A model generated the notes under the pieces. That model was not told the DNA's origin. It ran no database searches and worked only from the letters and a program-made list of their open reading frames with translations. The position numbers and the translations under genes are program-made. DNA of 64,000 nt, from positions 218,190,290-218,254,289 of the forward strand of contig CM073885.1 of assembly GCA_037176705.1 (NCBI GenBank), in the 5' to 3' direction. This stretch comes from Molossus alvarezi (taxonomy: Eukaryota; Chordata; Mammalia; Chiroptera; Molossidae). This document shows, in pieces, positions 47,110-60,660 of this stretch (position 1 is its first letter; each line of letters starts with the position of its first letter).

Positions 47110-49820
47110 GTTTGCTGACTGAGCTAGATCAACTCGTCAACTAAAAACATCTGACAGCTGTATTTTTATACAGGGACTAACCCAAGTTTGCCAAGTGCTA
47201 AAATGGTGTACTTAAAGTGTCTGGGACAGAGGGGGCAAGTGTCAAGCTTAACCTATAATGGGCAAATCACAGTCTCATCACCATTATTTTCTAAAGTGGA
47301 TATGTGGTAGGCTATGGCCAGACCTGCTAGAGGCTTGATGGCTGAAGAAGCAATTCATAGCTGAGGACATGTAGCTGTGGCAAGATATTCATTCCTTAGA
47401 TGACAAAGAGATTGATCCTTGAGTGATGACATTCTAAGCATTAGAGAAGGCAGCAAGCATGCCGTTCTGAGTTCCTGCCTCCACAAGAAGGCCCTGACCG
47501 CCACACTTTGGGCATACCTCTAGAGGAAATGGGGAGCCCCAGAGGAGTCATTTCCATACACTCATACCCCTAATCTCATTGTGCCCCTTTCACTACTTCT
47601 TTCTAAAGAATTGGAATTACCAGCACTCTGAGACCAAATTTAAGTCATCTTCGTACTAGACCATCTTTAGGAAACAGAGTCAGCGAGCCCCAGGTAACTA
47701 TGTAGAGGTATTTGGAGACTGCAGTCGACATATTTTATCACAACTCAGTACTCTTGTAAATATTTCATAAATATCTGTAATTTTTAAAGCAAGCTTACAG
47801 TTTAGCACTTCAGTTGAAACATGGATAAGGTTTATTTCAAAATAGTTGTAACTCACTCTAAAATATATCTTGTTTGTTAATTTCTCTAGAGAGAAGCAAA
47901 AGAAAATGGGCCTCCTAAAAACAAGGCCAAATTCAAGGGAAAATGTGAATTCCAGAATATATTTTCAAATATCTTTCCTTCCTAAATATTCCTAAACATT
48001 TATAAATGTCCTTCTTACAGACTGTTTTTTGTCACGATATAGATGTGAGAAAAAATGGGAGTGTGTTTCCCATGGTTGAAAGGGGGTCACAGTGCAAGTT
48101 CTTCAGGCAATGCATCAGAAACAAAGTAAAAAAACTTTCGGAGCACCAAAAGAAATTACAGAACAAAATAATTAAAAATGGATTGACTAAATAAATGAAT
48201 AGATAAATAATTCAAACAACAATGACTTTACATGTTGATTTTTTTTTCCAGTATAGGCTCAGTATTCATCTCTAGTGTAAACAAGTAAAGCTAAAGTGAG
48301 CAAAAGTAACAAAAAAGAACTACAAAACCATATTTGATTAAGGTCAGGATGAGTAGATCTTCATGTTCGTCTCTTAAAGATGAAGAGCTTCAAGAACTAA
48401 GAGAAACATTACAAGCAGACATTATTAGCACATTTTTATTCAGAACCATTTTAGCCTTGTACCTAAATGTGAGTTTCTCATCTTGGAATATATATTTTTC
48501 CCTCAGCTTATTCAGTTTATAGCTAAGGACAAAACGAGATCAGGTATAGATGGTAAGAAAAGTATAAAGGAATATATTTGGCAATGCCAAATCAAACAGA
48601 CATCTAGAGTCACATACATGTCTGGGGATTCAGAACAGCCGCATTCTCCATTAGCATGTTTTCCTCCCAGGTGGAGCTTTAGGAACCGTAAGTACTTGGT
48701 AGTCTACACAGAGATGCACATTAGAGGTGCTTCCTTCCCAGAAAAGAGTCCCCTTCCTTTCTCTGAAGTTCCTCTTGCAAATAACTGAGTGGAGGCTCAG
48801 AGAGGTGCAGTGTGGGACAGAGAAAGGGAAAAAACCCTTTCTTCACACTCGTGCTGCTCTGAATGCGGACCATCTGTGCCCCCAGCTGGAGCGCCGGCAA
48901 TGGTCTGGCACTTGAACCACACCATATTTACAGATCTAAACACAAATGGCTACTGCCTGATTGTTTCATGATTCATTAGTCAGACAAGCTCTCCTCTCCC
49001 GCCAGCACAGCTGTTACAGAGTAAACCTTTGTCACTTAATAGGCCTGATTATTACTTTCCATCAAAGGTATTGATCTGTGTCACCTCTACTTAAGGGAAT
49101 GGGGGAGAAGAAAAAGGGGGAATAAAATGTACCAGGAAAACATGAACATGAAGAAGGAGGAGGAGGGACATTAGACGGGATCAGCAACATTGGCTTCCTG
49201 ACATTGCCCTGAATGTCTGGTTTCGTGACTTTGGCCGAGGTGACTGACTTTCTCAGGAAGAAGCACCATACCTCACGTAGTGTTCAACCCTGAGCCCCGC
49301 CGACCACTGCGGTTGCACACCCTGACCACACAGATCATTGTTCAACAACAGCATAGGGTGAAGTGAACCAGAATTCTCCATCAATGAATAAGCCAAGCTA
49401 GTGTGCAGATCAAGTGCAGGCTCTGGAGGGAATTTTTTATAGCTCCTTTAATTATCTCCTTTTGTTTAACAAATAAAGTGAAGCTATAACACTGGGCTGT
49501 TCCCTGACTGTGACGCCCAGCACTGACCCAGGTTGAGAGGTGCTCCTGTTCAGCTGCCAAGTGGACAAGGCTGAGCACTACCAGGTGTGCAGAATGCCAG
49601 TTTGGCACCCTGTCTGACACCTCAATGCTCTGCTTCTCACTCACTCTTTTATTTATTTATTTTATCTGTTTCTTCATTTTCTTTCTTTAAAAATCTCAAA
49701 CAAAAAGCGAGAGGATTTCCTGGGAGGGAGAAGACAAAAATAAGCTATTATCAGAAATTGTACCAACTCAGTAAAAACCAAGGTAAAGTTTCCACCATAA
49801 TCACCACCATAACAATTATT
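47110..49820. other. Unique intergenic DNA, about 2.7 kb
   Basis: No transposon or gene recognised. The segment around 48970-49090 (AGACAAGCTCTCC ... GGTATTGATCTGTG) is repeat-free with balanced composition and could be a conserved non-coding element. Short open frames overlap here without recognisable products. Confidence 0.35.
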
Positions 49821-49839
49821 AGGGATGCACAAAATTTTA

Positions 49840-49960
49840 GAAAGGAAGACCAGAGTTTATTTACTCTCCTGATTTGTATGTAGCACAGGAAGCCCAGAGA
49901 CATTAAGAAGCTTCCTCCTATCACACAGCTTTTTGGGTGAGACAGCTGAGTCTTAAAAAA
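49840..49960 (-). mobile_element. MIR-like fossil (tentative)
   Basis: ACAGGAAGCCCAGAGACATTAAGAAGC ... CACACAGCTTTTTGGGTGAG recalls the minus-strand MIR core. Short and diverged. Confidence 0.4.
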
Positions 49961-51590
49961 AAAAAAAGAAGTCCTCTGTTAACTAGTCCAGAGTACTTTC
50001 CATTCTACCAGTCAGCTCTCCAAATACCAAAATCTCAGACTGTGATGGTTTTAACTCATAGTGTAGCTCCCACAGCCTTATAGAAGATACTATTATAAAA
50101 GGATGAGAATTTTGTTCATAGCTTGTGGAATTAGCCTCAGTATAGTCACACTTTTGTAACTATATCCACATCACAGAAGACAACATTTTACTTTATATAG
50201 TACACGTATGTGTGTATGTGGCTATCACACACAGGAGGCCAATGCATGCATGCCAAATGGGCCTTGCTCTTACAACCACTTAACAGAGAGCTGCAGCCCT
50301 CTGAGATTCCAGCATAGGCTGGTTCCCTCTTTCCTTTGTCTCCAGAACACTCACTGCAATTGTTACCCAAATCTAGTATATTAATGAGACTTTTATTACT
50401 CCTTTTCCTCACACTCCAGTTGTAAGCACATTGTCATTCTAGTTCACAGAGGTCAACAGCCTTGCTAGTACATTACTGTTGGTTTTATAGTGTTCACCAG
50501 AGGTGATGGATTGATAAGCCTAGACATTGGGACCCTCCATTTATGTAACTATCAATAGAAGCAAGAGACAAGGCTCACCCTGCCAACTTGGTCCATTCAG
50601 AATTAAAGGGGATGGCCAGAACTCGGTTTGCTTAAGTTTTTATTTTTAAAGACATTGTTAATGAGTATAGCATTGAAAACTATCTGAATGGGATGTGGCC
50701 CTGGGGAGCTGAACAAGCCCATTTCATACTTATTTTATTCTCATAGGCCCTTGGCCAAGGGTAGGATGCTGATGGCTTGAGATCACTTTTGACTCAGCCC
50801 AGATTTTAATCAGCAAACTGGCAATGAAAGACCCCCTGTCCCATTTCCATGTCTATAGTTCTCCAGGTGGTTTAATTGTTCCACTTGATATCCATGTCCA
50901 AGGCCATCAAGTCTCCCCTTCTCCATTCCCAGTTCCCAAATCGCATTAGGAATTTTACTCTTTGGAGCAGAATGTTAATGAAGCATTCAGTGTATGTTTT
51001 GGTACCCATAAAACATTTTTTAACAGAAATCACATCCTTAATTCTTTCATCAAAAACAGAATTCAGATTTGGAAGCAAAGGAAATCTTACTGATAGCCAA
51101 CTTTCAGCTTTTGAGCTTTCCAAACCAGTTTCTTTTTGTAAGTCATGTCTATCAGTTGACAGGACCAATATGATTCTACGTGGGCACAGTTTGGCAAACA
51201 GGAAATCCACATAATATAGTGCACTTGAAATTCATATAAAAAGAAAGCTGTCAGCAAGTGAAACTGACTAAAATAAAGGGTTGTTCTTAACAGGGAAGGA
51301 AAATCAGCTTATGGCCATTAAAAGGAAACTGACTGGCAAAAACCCATGTGAAAATGCCAAAGTATTAAAAATACACTTTAATGTTTTCTCTGTTTATATT
51401 CCACTTGATAATTTGATTTTGAATCTAAATATGCATTTCTCCCAGCACATCAACAAAAATGAAACTTACCTAGAAATCTCTATTTAGTGACAAAACAGCA
51501 TTTGGAAGTATCCTGGGGGAGGTGGGGGGGAGATGACCCTTAAAATTTTTAAAAACATATAACAGGTGTTTGTTATGCCTTACAAATTTT
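49961..51590. other. Unique intergenic DNA
   Basis: No repeat recognised. Overlapping 112-codon open frames on both strands (50872-51210 minus, 50876-51214 plus) have no recognisable product. Confidence 0.35.
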
Positions 51591-51599
51591 AGTGAGGCC

Positions 51600-51720
51600 A
51601 GAATTTAGGCATAGTGTCTCTATTTTACAGACAGGACACTGATGAGTTACTAGGTTAAAGGTAGAGAAATATCATCAAACAGTGTCTATAAAGCTCCTAC
51701 ATCCACAGAGCCACTCTCTG
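51600..51720 (-). mobile_element. MIR-like fossil (tentative)
   Basis: TCTCTATTTTACAGACAGGACACTGATGAG is a weak minus-strand MIR core. Confidence 0.35.
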
Positions 51721-52410
51721 GAATGTAGAAAAATATTGGTTATAACTGCAAGACGACCTTCATGAAGGTGCACAAAAAGCAAACAAAAACAGGAACAATA
51801 TCATTAGGAAAACGGAGACCAAGTTCCTAGCAAGGCCTTTGTCTTAAAGAAAGCCTGAGAGGAGAGTCCCTTTTCTGGCATCCAGTGATACATGCTCTGG
51901 AGGCTCCACGCAGGGTGGGTCTTCAGTCTGAGTACTTTATACCCAGAATAAAATAAAACATATTTGTGAAGTCACTTAAACAATTTGTCTTTAAAAATAG
52001 GCATAACACTTGTTCTTATATAGCTGCATTATTTAGCTAAATATACATGAAACAGCTGACACTAAAATCCGAAAGATACATACAGCAGATTGCAATGAAA
52101 ACCTACGGTTGTATTTAGTTACCTACATATTTTAATTTGGTGTTTGCAACCAAAGCCAACAGTATTCAGGGTTGGGTAATTGTGCTTTCTCACTCCTAAA
52201 AATGTCAACACCAAAGTATGTTCTGGAAAATGCCTTTTTTCTTTAAATACTTTTTCTTTATTTTTTTCTATTTTTCTTTATAGGGCGAATGTTCACAGAA
52301 ATTTTTTAAATGTGTTGTATTTATATTTCTCATTTCTAAGTTTAAAAGCCATCATAGTGAATCTTCAAATTTCTAGTCAGTGTGGTATAAATCTGGATTA
52401 TAAAATAATA
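51721..52410. other. Unique intergenic DNA
   Basis: AT-rich, with T-rich stretches around 52235-52285. No feature recognised. Confidence 0.3.
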
Positions 52411-52414
52411 GCCA

Positions 52415-52632
52415 ACATTTAAGTCCCACTATATGACAAGTCACACACATATTAACTCATTTAATCATCAGAATATCATAGAAATTAATTAAGTGCCATT
52501 ATCATCCAAATCTTACAGATGAGTAAACTGAATCTCAGAGAGGTTAAATAGCCCGCCCTACAGCACACAGCCTTAAGTGGCAAAGCTGGAATTCAAAACC
52601 AGGCTGTCTGGCACCAAAGTCCATGCTGTTAA
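52415..52632 (-). mobile_element. MIR SINE fossil, near full length
   Basis: ATTAACTCATTTAATCATCAG ... ATCTTACAGATGAGTAAACTGAATCTCAGAGAGG ... CTGGAATTCAAAACCAGGCTGTCTGGC follows the minus-strand MIR from end to end. Confidence 0.75.
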
Positions 52633-52654
52633 ATTAAAATTTACCAATAAAGAT

Positions 52655-52715
52655 AACAAGGTGGGAGGGAAGAGGAAAGGAAGGGAGGGAAGGGGAGAGA
52701 AAGAAAGGGAATAAA
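52655..52715. repeat. GGAAGG-type purine repeat
   Basis: A degenerate (GGGAAGGAA)n tract. Confidence 0.8.
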
Positions 52716-52833
52716 AGCTTTAAAAAATTAAGCCCAAATAAGAGAAGGGCTAAGTTTGCCTTTATAATGCAATGGGAAATTTAAAAAAAATGCTCTTGAA
52801 GTATTTTTGATAATTAGAACAGATTTTTGTGGG

Positions 52834-52855
52834 TTTTTTTTTTTTTTTTTTTTTT
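52834..52855 (+). repeat. Poly(T) run of about 22
   Basis: A homopolymer of 22 T. It could be the tail of a minus-strand retroelement, but what follows it (52856-53400) was not recognised. Confidence 0.9.
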
Positions 52856-52859
52856 GAAG

Positions 52860-53810
52860 GAAGGAGGAGAGAGGGGGTTTGATGCAAATTGAACCTCGCT
52901 GTGACCTTGGTGGAGGAGAAATGACTGCAGATTCCGTCTGTCTGTGCCAGCTCTCAAGGCCTCCCTTCCAGGAATGTGTCCATCTGCCCCAGTATCCCAA
53001 ACATTTCAAACTCTGCTCCTCCCTGCTTGGACTTAAGAAGATGTCAAGGGATAAGACACCCGGAAACCTAAAATACAGGTGTAGTGATGCATGGTCACTT
53101 GGCAATGGTGAGTGTGCTCAGCTCCGTGCCAAGGAATGGAGCCTGCCTCTTGCCAGCAGCCCAGACTTGCAGCAAACAGGCGACATGGCAGAAGCAGGGG
53201 CACAGAAGCAGAAGGGATCTGTCCAGCAGAGGAGAACCCTTTCACACATTCATGGGACTAATACAGAAGATAAGAAGAATAGATGGTCACTGAAGGTAGC
53301 AGCAGGATGTTTGTGGCTCAGCAGTGGTGTGGACCATATTATCTGGGAACAGAAATATCATGTAATGATACGTCATTCAGTGAAGACTCAGAGGTGTAGC
53401 CCAGGAAAATAAGCAGAGATGCATCTTTGTTTTTTGGACTTAGGCAGAGCTGGAAATGACAGTCACCAGCAATCTTAGCATTGATGCCTAGAGTTTTGTG
53501 ATTTAAAGGAACTGAGGGTTTGTTCTATTTTCTTTCCTTTCCTTTATTTTTTGCTTTGTTATATTAGGCTTCTTTGGGTAGCTTCCTCTTGTGTTTACAG
53601 AGTGGAAACAGAGACTTGTTGGGCTGTGTGGCCCTATTTGTGACCTTTTACACATATCTTAGTGCATCTGTTTTCAAATAAAGCTTTCCAATAAATTATG
53701 GCCTTGAACTTCTAGATAGAATGATGTTGTTTTTCACTGTGGTAAATGGGTCAAAATGTTGAATACAGTATTAATAACTAAAAGAGTTAGCATGCAGAGA
53801 ATGTTTGCCA
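52860..53810. other. Unassigned DNA, mixed composition
   Basis: Open frames up to 177 codons occur on the + strand (52879-53412) but no protein family is recognised. The neighbouring poly(T) leaves open a minus-strand retrocopy, though I could not identify a source gene. Confidence 0.3.
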
Positions 53811-53824
53811 TGGGCCTTTCAACC

Positions 53825-53998
53825 ATCATCTAAGTGTTTTATATACATTAATCTTCACAAAAATCTTCAGGGAAGTGCTGTTGACCCCACTTTACAGAAT
53901 AGAAAACTGAGACTTAGAGAGGTTACAGGACCAGGAAGAGGCAGAGCCAGGACTCCACCCCAGGTTCATATGGCTCCAAAGCCCTCACTCATAAAAGA
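53825..53998 (-). mobile_element. MIR SINE fossil
   Basis: CCCACTTTACAGAATAGAAAACTGAGACTTAGAGAGG ... AGAGGCAGAGCCAGGACTCC is a clear minus-strand MIR. Confidence 0.75.
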
Positions 53999-54022
53999 TG
54001 TGGCCTTAAGAAATGTCATCAG

Positions 54023-54232
54023 GGCCAGCCAGTGTGGCTCAATGGATTGAGCGTCATTCATGTACTGAGAGGTCCCAGTTCGATTCCTGGTCAGGGCACA
54101 TGCCCGGGTTTTGGGCTCGATTCCCATTGGGGGAGGCAGCCGATCAATGTATATCTCTCACATCGATGTTTCTATCTCTTTCTCCCTCTCTAAAAAATCA
54201 ATAAAAACATATTTTTAAAAAAGTCATCAGGA
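54023..54232 (+). mobile_element. Ves-type SINE, second subfamily
   Basis: GCCAGCCAGTGTGGCTCAATGG head, CAGTTCGATTCCTGGTCAGG B-box region and CTCTCTAAAAAATCAATAAAA end. Perfect duplications GTCATCAG lie at 54015-54022 and 54233-54240. Confidence 0.92.
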
Positions 54233-54240
54233 ATATTTAA

Positions 54241-57040
54241 ATAAGTACACTTCAACGAGCAGCCCTGAGGTTTGCTCTCAGCACATCCATGACTAGACTG
54301 GCCCACATGGTAGCTCAAACCTCCAGCCTTGGACCAGTCAGGAGTACGATGACAGTGTAACAGTAGGAGTGGAACAAAGAGAATTAGACAGACTTTGAGA
54401 AGAGTTAGGTTTGTGGCCTGACTCTGCTTCTAATTCTCAATTCCACTGGGCATGTTTTCAAGCCCTCTTCATCTCAGTTCCTGAATCTCTACAAAATACT
54501 CATAAAGAGCCCTGCCCTATCAGCCTCTCTATTGGATAATTAAATGAAACTATGAAGTACTCCAGAAATGCATTTTTTAAAACCTCTCTGTATGTTATAC
54601 TCTTCGGTTGTAATCTGGTTTACACATCCTCGATCACTGAAATGGGGGTCAGTGTCTTCACTTGATTGCTCCCTGCCCTTAAACAGCAGCCACAGACAGT
54701 AGGTGCTGCCATGAGAAACATCCTTCCAATGCTGGAAACTGTGCAGGATGAGATTGAGCAAAATGACCGTGAATTGGGTGTAAGCCCAGCCCTGGGGCAA
54801 AGACAGAAAAGGAATGGGTGATTCTAGTAGTGCTCTGTGTCATTACAAAGGGCAGAAAGGGATGAATAATATTTCCCTATTTTCTTAATGCCTGTTGTTG
54901 ACATTGGAATGTAGTAAGTGCAGGAAGACCAAATCCTATTGGCCTCTGACTGCATCATTATAGCGAATGTGAATATTTTATATATCTATGAGATATCAGA
55001 AAATGCCTTAGGTCTATCAAAATTCCACTTTAGCCTCCAGTTTTAAAAGTATGGTGCTATCTTTCTTCCTAGAAAGTTACAAAGTCAGAAGTCTTACCAG
55101 GTCTTGTGGTTCCATATCTTTTTTTTTAAGATGAAAAGGAAAGGTGGAAGTATCTAACATTTAAAACTAATTTTTAATTGTTTTTTTCTCCATATCCTTT
55201 GAAATTATATTTAAAAGTGGTTTCAAAAAGTACTTTTAGTTCCAGCTTCATACCAATGTAATTCGAATTTTCAAGGATTCAGTGTTTTGGATTAGGTACT
55301 CTGAGACTCTGATAAAAGCCATGGCTCTTCTCCCCAGATAAAGGCCACACACACGCACATGCACACACATGCACAGGTACACACAGAGCCCTGGCTGTAC
55401 AGGAGGCTGCTGATTCTCTGAAGCCTATCCATGGGCGCGTCAAGGTTTACAGACCCCATGATAAGCATGCACAGAGCTCACTATCATGCTCGGTCAAGAG
55501 TGAAGTGGGGACTGAACTCCTTCCCCTGTACCATTCACTCAGCCATGCTGTATCCACCCAGAGGGAGTGCTATTTTCTAATTTGTGCAAAGGTGCCTCAT
55601 AGTCACAGTGGTACTTGGACCAGAGCACACCAGCTGTCAAGCTGTATACTGTGTACGTCTCCTCCCAACCTCATGTTCAGTGACAGTCACATTGATACCT
55701 TGAAATCAGCCATGGTGAGAGTATTTACACCAAGGAAATTAGCAAATCCTACAAAGCAGGGAAGTCCCCCAAAAGAGAACCAGTCATTAAACATTACCAG
55801 CTTATCAGTACATATGGGTTAAGATAGACCCTGAGGACCTTTGTCCTATATTGTGATACATTTGAAATAAAAAGGCAAAAAACAGTTTTAAAACCTATAT
55901 CCCAGTTTCCTCTTAGCCTGTGCTAATTGCTGTTAGGTTAAGGGCACATGGACCCCAACTTGTTTTGAGCACAGACTTAACAACTAACAGACGCTACAGA
56001 AGGTATTTGGAGAGGGCTGCTAGAAAAATCGGTTCCCATTCAATCTTAGATAGCATCCAAAACTATAACCCTGTTTTAAAACATCTGCATCCCTGATAGC
56101 AGTAACTGCCCTAAGCCATTAAGAAAATGAAATAAATGATGGTTGCATATCATTTTTCAGATAGGACTTAGAAGGAAGAACTAAGGGAGAAAGGAAATCT
56201 AAAGTCCCAGCGCTCCTTGGGATGCCAAGGGGGAAAGGCCCTGCCCAGAGCAGGCATAAATCATCGTGGACTGATGTCAGGATTCTTCCGTAGGTTTTTT
56301 GAAGAACTGCTCTTCACAACTGAGCCCTATCTTGAGCTGAGACATCCTTCCTCTTAGGAAGGGAAAAAAAAGAGAGAAAGAAAGTCAGGTCAAAGGATTG
56401 ATTCCAGTTTTGAGTTACAGAGGGCTATTGATTTTTCATTAAGGTTCCCGTGCTGCTCTCAAGAGGAGGGAGGGAGGGGAAAGTAATTCATTGATCAGAG
56501 CGTAGGGCCATGTTCCTTTATTGGCTTCCTGCCATGTTCCATTATTCCCGATTCTAAATGTATATTGAAGTCAGTTTATTTTCATCATTGCCTCCTGTCA
56601 CCTGAAATGTCTTCCAGTAACTATTAGTTTAATCATCCTTTTCTCACAATGGTAATAAGTGATAATACCCAACATGGCCTAGATTCGTGGATATTATTCT
56701 TTGGATTACAGTGTTGCTCCTCCCAAGGTTCTAGTTAAAAAAATCTGTCAACACTTGAATAGTCTAAAAGACAAGAATAGTTTGAGAATTTCTTTAAAAA
56801 CTAGCATTTTTACCACAGTTATATTTCTTTAAATTAAAAAAAAAATTTCCTGGGAGACCTTAAACTGTGGTTTTTGATCTATGAACCTCGGAGAGTTCAG
56901 GAAACCCGCCCAAATCAGGTGTATATCTACACCAAGCCACTGGAAACCAACCTAGAGAAGCATCAAGCATATGCACAACAATAAATCAGGTTTTCCACTT
57001 TGCCCCCCAATTTTATTTGTTGAAACAATCTTTAATCTGT
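54241..57040. other. Unique intergenic DNA, about 2.8 kb
   Basis: No gene or transposon recognised. A CA-rich stretch (CACACACACGCACATGCACACAC) lies at 55346-55387. An open frame of 105 codons at 55505-55822 has no recognisable product. Confidence 0.35.
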
Positions 57041-57049
57041 CTTGACTCA

Positions 57050-57195
57050 CACTGGAACCTCTGTTTTACATAGTAGCAAACTGAGGTCCAGAAAGACTGA
57101 ACTACTCAGGATCACTCAACAAAGTGGCACCGTGGGGACTAGAACCTCACCCCTTGGCTTCCAGATCACCATTTGTTCCACAACACCATGCGGCC
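57050..57195 (-). mobile_element. MIR SINE fossil
   Basis: TTTTACATAGTAGCAAACTGAGGTCCAGA ... GGATCACTCAACAAAGTGGCACC ... CCACAACACCATGCGGCC is a minus-strand MIR. Confidence 0.6.
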
Positions 57196-57449
57196 ACTCT
57201 AGCAGTCTGTCTTCTCAACTCATGTGAAATTAATAATATGCAAAAATCAAAGGCTTATGTTGACTTTAAAATCAAATCCTAGAAATGCTGCTAATGATGT
57301 TTTTTTCTTTCCCCACATCTCTAGATAAGACCATATTTCCCATTAAGTTCTGCCGCACCTAGGTAAAATAATCAGCTGCTCAAGCTACATAATATATCTA
57401 CTTGCCTCCCAAAGGCTTCCAATCTCAATCCCTCCATATCATCTGTCAG

Positions 57450-57632
57450 AGGGTTCATGTACATTAATATCTCTGAATGAATTTCCCCAACACCCTGTAA
57501 GAAAGGGGAGGAATTCTCCCATTTTATAGAAGATTTGTCCAAGGCTACCCAGGAAATGATTTATAGAGCGAGGACTCAGACTCACGCCTTCTCTCTGTGA
57601 AAGTCTCTTTCCACTACACCACAGCTCCCTCT
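57450..57632 (-). mobile_element. MIR SINE fossil
   Basis: CCCATTTTATAGAAGATTTGTCCAAGGCTACCCAGG ... GCGAGGACTCAGACTCACGCC ... CCACTACACCACAGCTCCC follows the minus-strand MIR order. Confidence 0.6.
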
Positions 57633-57719
57633 GGTGCCAAAATTGACAGTGGGACCTACTAAAAGCAACTATGAAAAAACTATTTACAAGACATATTGAG
57701 CTGAAAATTATCACAGGAA

Positions 57720-59000
57720 AAATATCCCATTCAGAATAGTAATCAATATAAAATGCCTATAAATAACTATGACAAAATGTGTGAAACTCATATGACTAAA
57801 ACTAGACAACTTCACTGGAAATGTAAAGTAAGGCCTAACTAAATGAAGAGACACAAAATGTGTTGTCTGTTCTTCCCAGTGGGATGTTTTGGGCAAAAGC
57901 ATGATAAAATTATTCTAAAAGTCCTCTAGATGAACAGAGAACACAAACACAAAAGGTATTTTGAAATTTTTTTTAAAAAATGAAAGGTCACTCACGCCAT
58001 CAAATGTCAAAATGTAGCTTAAAATGAGTATTTAAAACAAATTGAGAACCTGTGCAAAAATAAACAGACAGTCAGATAAATCCAACAAGTCAGATGGCCA
58101 TGAAGCAGACTGCAGGACGTATAGTAAAGACCATGTTAAATAATCAGAGGAGAAATTAGGACATATTTTGAAAACTTAAATTGGATACTCATTTTACAAA
58201 GTATACCAAAAGGTATTTCATATGAATTAAACAGCTAAATAATTTTTAAATACTATAAAACAGGGAGAAAACAGAAATAAATTCTTAACTTTTGAAAGTA
58301 TTTTATTGGTATAAAACCAGTGAAAAATCATGATGGAAAAATAGTTTTTACTACATTAAAATGTAAAATGTCCATTCAAACATAACAAACTACAGAAATT
58401 AGAGATACAAGCCACACACACATGCAAAAAACAAAAAACTGTTCAACCTTACCAGCATTCCCAAACACCAATTAAAATAGCAGCATGATAACATTTTTAT
58501 CTATTCAAATGGCAAAATTGTTTTAGATAACAATAAGGTTCTAGTGAGACAGATCCTATCATACTACTGATGGAAGTATAAATTGGCAAACTTTCTGAAG
58601 AGAAATATACCATTATGTTTCTAGAGCCTTTAAAATATACTGAAAACTTGTGGCCCAGATATTATATTTCTAGAAATATAGCCCAAGGAAATGACCAGAT
58701 ATGTTTCTAAATAAGAATTTATATGGAAACATCATTTATAAGAACCAAAAATGGGAAATAATCTAAACGAAAATGAAGAACAATATTAATTGGGTATAAC
58801 CATGTAATAAAGTAGCACAAAGACATATATTAAAGTAAGTTTTGAAGAATATTTAATAATATGGATAAATGCTCATTCATGAAAAGAGAAAAACCATATG
58901 GTTCCAAATCTGTAAAAACTGAAATAGCAGTGGGAATGCGGTAAAAAGGATGAATGGGAGAACAATTTGCGATTTAGAGTAGTAGGACAGGACCCAGTCC
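57720..59000 (+). mobile_element. Old LINE-1 ORF2 C-terminal part
   Basis: A-rich sequence with L1 ORF2-like order: AATTGGATACTCATTTTAC, then GTTCAACCTTACCAGCATTCC, then ACTGATGGAAGTATAAATTGGC, then GGGAAATAATCTAAACG. Strongly diverged, with all frames broken. Confidence 0.6.
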
Positions 59001-59898
59001 CTAAAAAGATGTGTGGCACAGAGATGAGTCGGGGATTATGCCCTGGACACTGGCTCAGGTGTGGGGGTTGAGTGGGAAAGACCATTGCCAAACTAAGTAA
59101 CACACATGATAAGGTCACTTCATTGACCCGACTCCCTCAAATAGAAACTTAAGCATTCTGCTTTCTACCCAATTCTTTTCATACCATTGGGTTTTAGTCC
59201 CCACTACCACAATAGGAGTATTTTAGGCATTGGAAAAACTTCACTATGTCTTGTCTCTTTCTGACTTCCCAGACCTTACATTACATAGTCTACTAGCATT
59301 GAAATTATGTTCAAAAGTGTCAAATTGCAGCTATGTGGAGATCAGATGGTTGGAAGATACCAACGTTTTTGATTGCTGTGCTGACAGTTCAAGTGGGTGG
59401 TTCTAAAAAGTTAAAGAATCATGAAGAGTGTACAAAAGATAACCTTGAAAAAACATTCAACAAACTACTAACCCTCTACAGTACACACAGCACTCAACTA
59501 GATGGAAAGAGGGGTGTGACTATGTGAGGAGCAGTGCTTATATTTCAGTGGCTTTTGCCAATAAAGCTCTTGAGAGTACATGGAATCGCTTGAAAAACAG
59601 ATGTATATTTCATAATCTCCATAAGTTATTTCATTAAGCAAAATAAGTATTTATATTAAAAAGAACTTAAAGTAAGATTTACCCAGGTTGGTACTCAGAT
59701 TGGATCATTGATGTGAGATTCAAGTTGGCTGTAGAGAATGTGTGATAGTTTGTGTGCAATATCCATGCTCAGAAATTTCCTCCAAATTTCTCAGTTATAA
59801 ATATATTCCAAATGAGCCCAAATGCATGCATTTTATGCTTATGACTCAGTGATAATATTAATTCTCCCTCCCCAAAAACCATATTTGTGGGCCAAATC
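59001..59898. other. Unique intergenic DNA
   Basis: No feature recognised. Confidence 0.3.
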
Positions 59899-59911
59899 AT
59901 GGTTTCTTTCT

Positions 59912-60134
59912 TTTTTAAAAAAATTTATTTTTCTTTATTGATTTTAGAGCAAGAAGAAAGGAGAGGGAGAGAGAGAAACATCAATGAGAGAGACACATCA
60001 GTCCATTGCCTCCTGCATGCCCCCCACTGGGGATCTGGGCCATAACCTGGGCATATGCCCTTAGCGAGAATTGAACTGGTGACTTCTTGGTGCATAGGTC
60101 GACACTCAATCCACTGAGCCACACCAGCTGGGCG
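59912..60134 (-). mobile_element. Ves-type SINE, second subfamily, with perfect TSD
   Basis: Minus-strand GCCCAGCTGGTGTGGCTCAGTGG head and CACCAAGAAGTCACCAG segment. Duplications ATGGTTTCTTTCT lie at 59899-59911 and 60135-60147. Confidence 0.93.
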
Positions 60135-60147
60135 ATGGTTTCTTTCT

Positions 60148-60465
60148 GTAGACTACATGACATTTGGTGGCATGAAGGTTAAAAAATATTCCACAAAAAA
60201 TTAGGACTTAGATAGTCCCATAGTGTTCCTTTTTAAAAACTTCCCTAAAGAAGGAAGAATAATAGCTCGAATTCTGAGGCAATAAAACTAAGTAAAATGA
60301 GAGAAGGGGAGCCAGCCAACCTAACTTTCCATCTCCAATCTGTGTTCATGGCAAGTCATTTTACTTGAGACTCAGTTCTATATCTGTAATTTGGAGGGAA
60401 AAAAATAACTTGTCAGAGTTGCTGTAAGCACTAGAGATATTGCAAAGCATCATTCAAGTAATGGA
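60148..60465. other. Unique intergenic DNA
   Basis: No feature recognised. Confidence 0.3.
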
Positions 60466-60467
60466 TT

Positions 60468-60660
60468 ATTTTATGTATTTTCTGTATATGTTCTCAGATA
60501 ATCCTCAAAACAATCCTTCTATTCTTTTCCCCATTTTAAAATTTAGAAAACTGAGGCATAAAGCAGTTGAACGACTTGGCCAAGGTCACATGCCTAGCAG
60601 AAGATCTGGGATTCAAACTTGGATGGTCTAACTCCAGAGGCTAGGTGCTAAATCTCTACA
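60468..60660 (-). mobile_element. MIR SINE fossil
   Basis: CCCATTTTAAAATTTAGAAAACTGAGGCATAAAGC ... CTTGGCCAAGGTCACATGCCTAGCAG ... GGGATTCAAACTTGGATGG is a clear minus-strand MIR. Confidence 0.75.

Noticed and set aside
50872..51214. Two 112-codon frames on opposite strands over the same DNA
   Set aside because: No recognisable family, no conserved motif, and mirrored frames of equal length are a common result of a stop-poor stretch.
52879..53412. 177-codon + strand open frame
   Set aside because: No recognisable protein family or domain in any part, and no support from neighbouring features; likely chance in a less AT-rich stretch.
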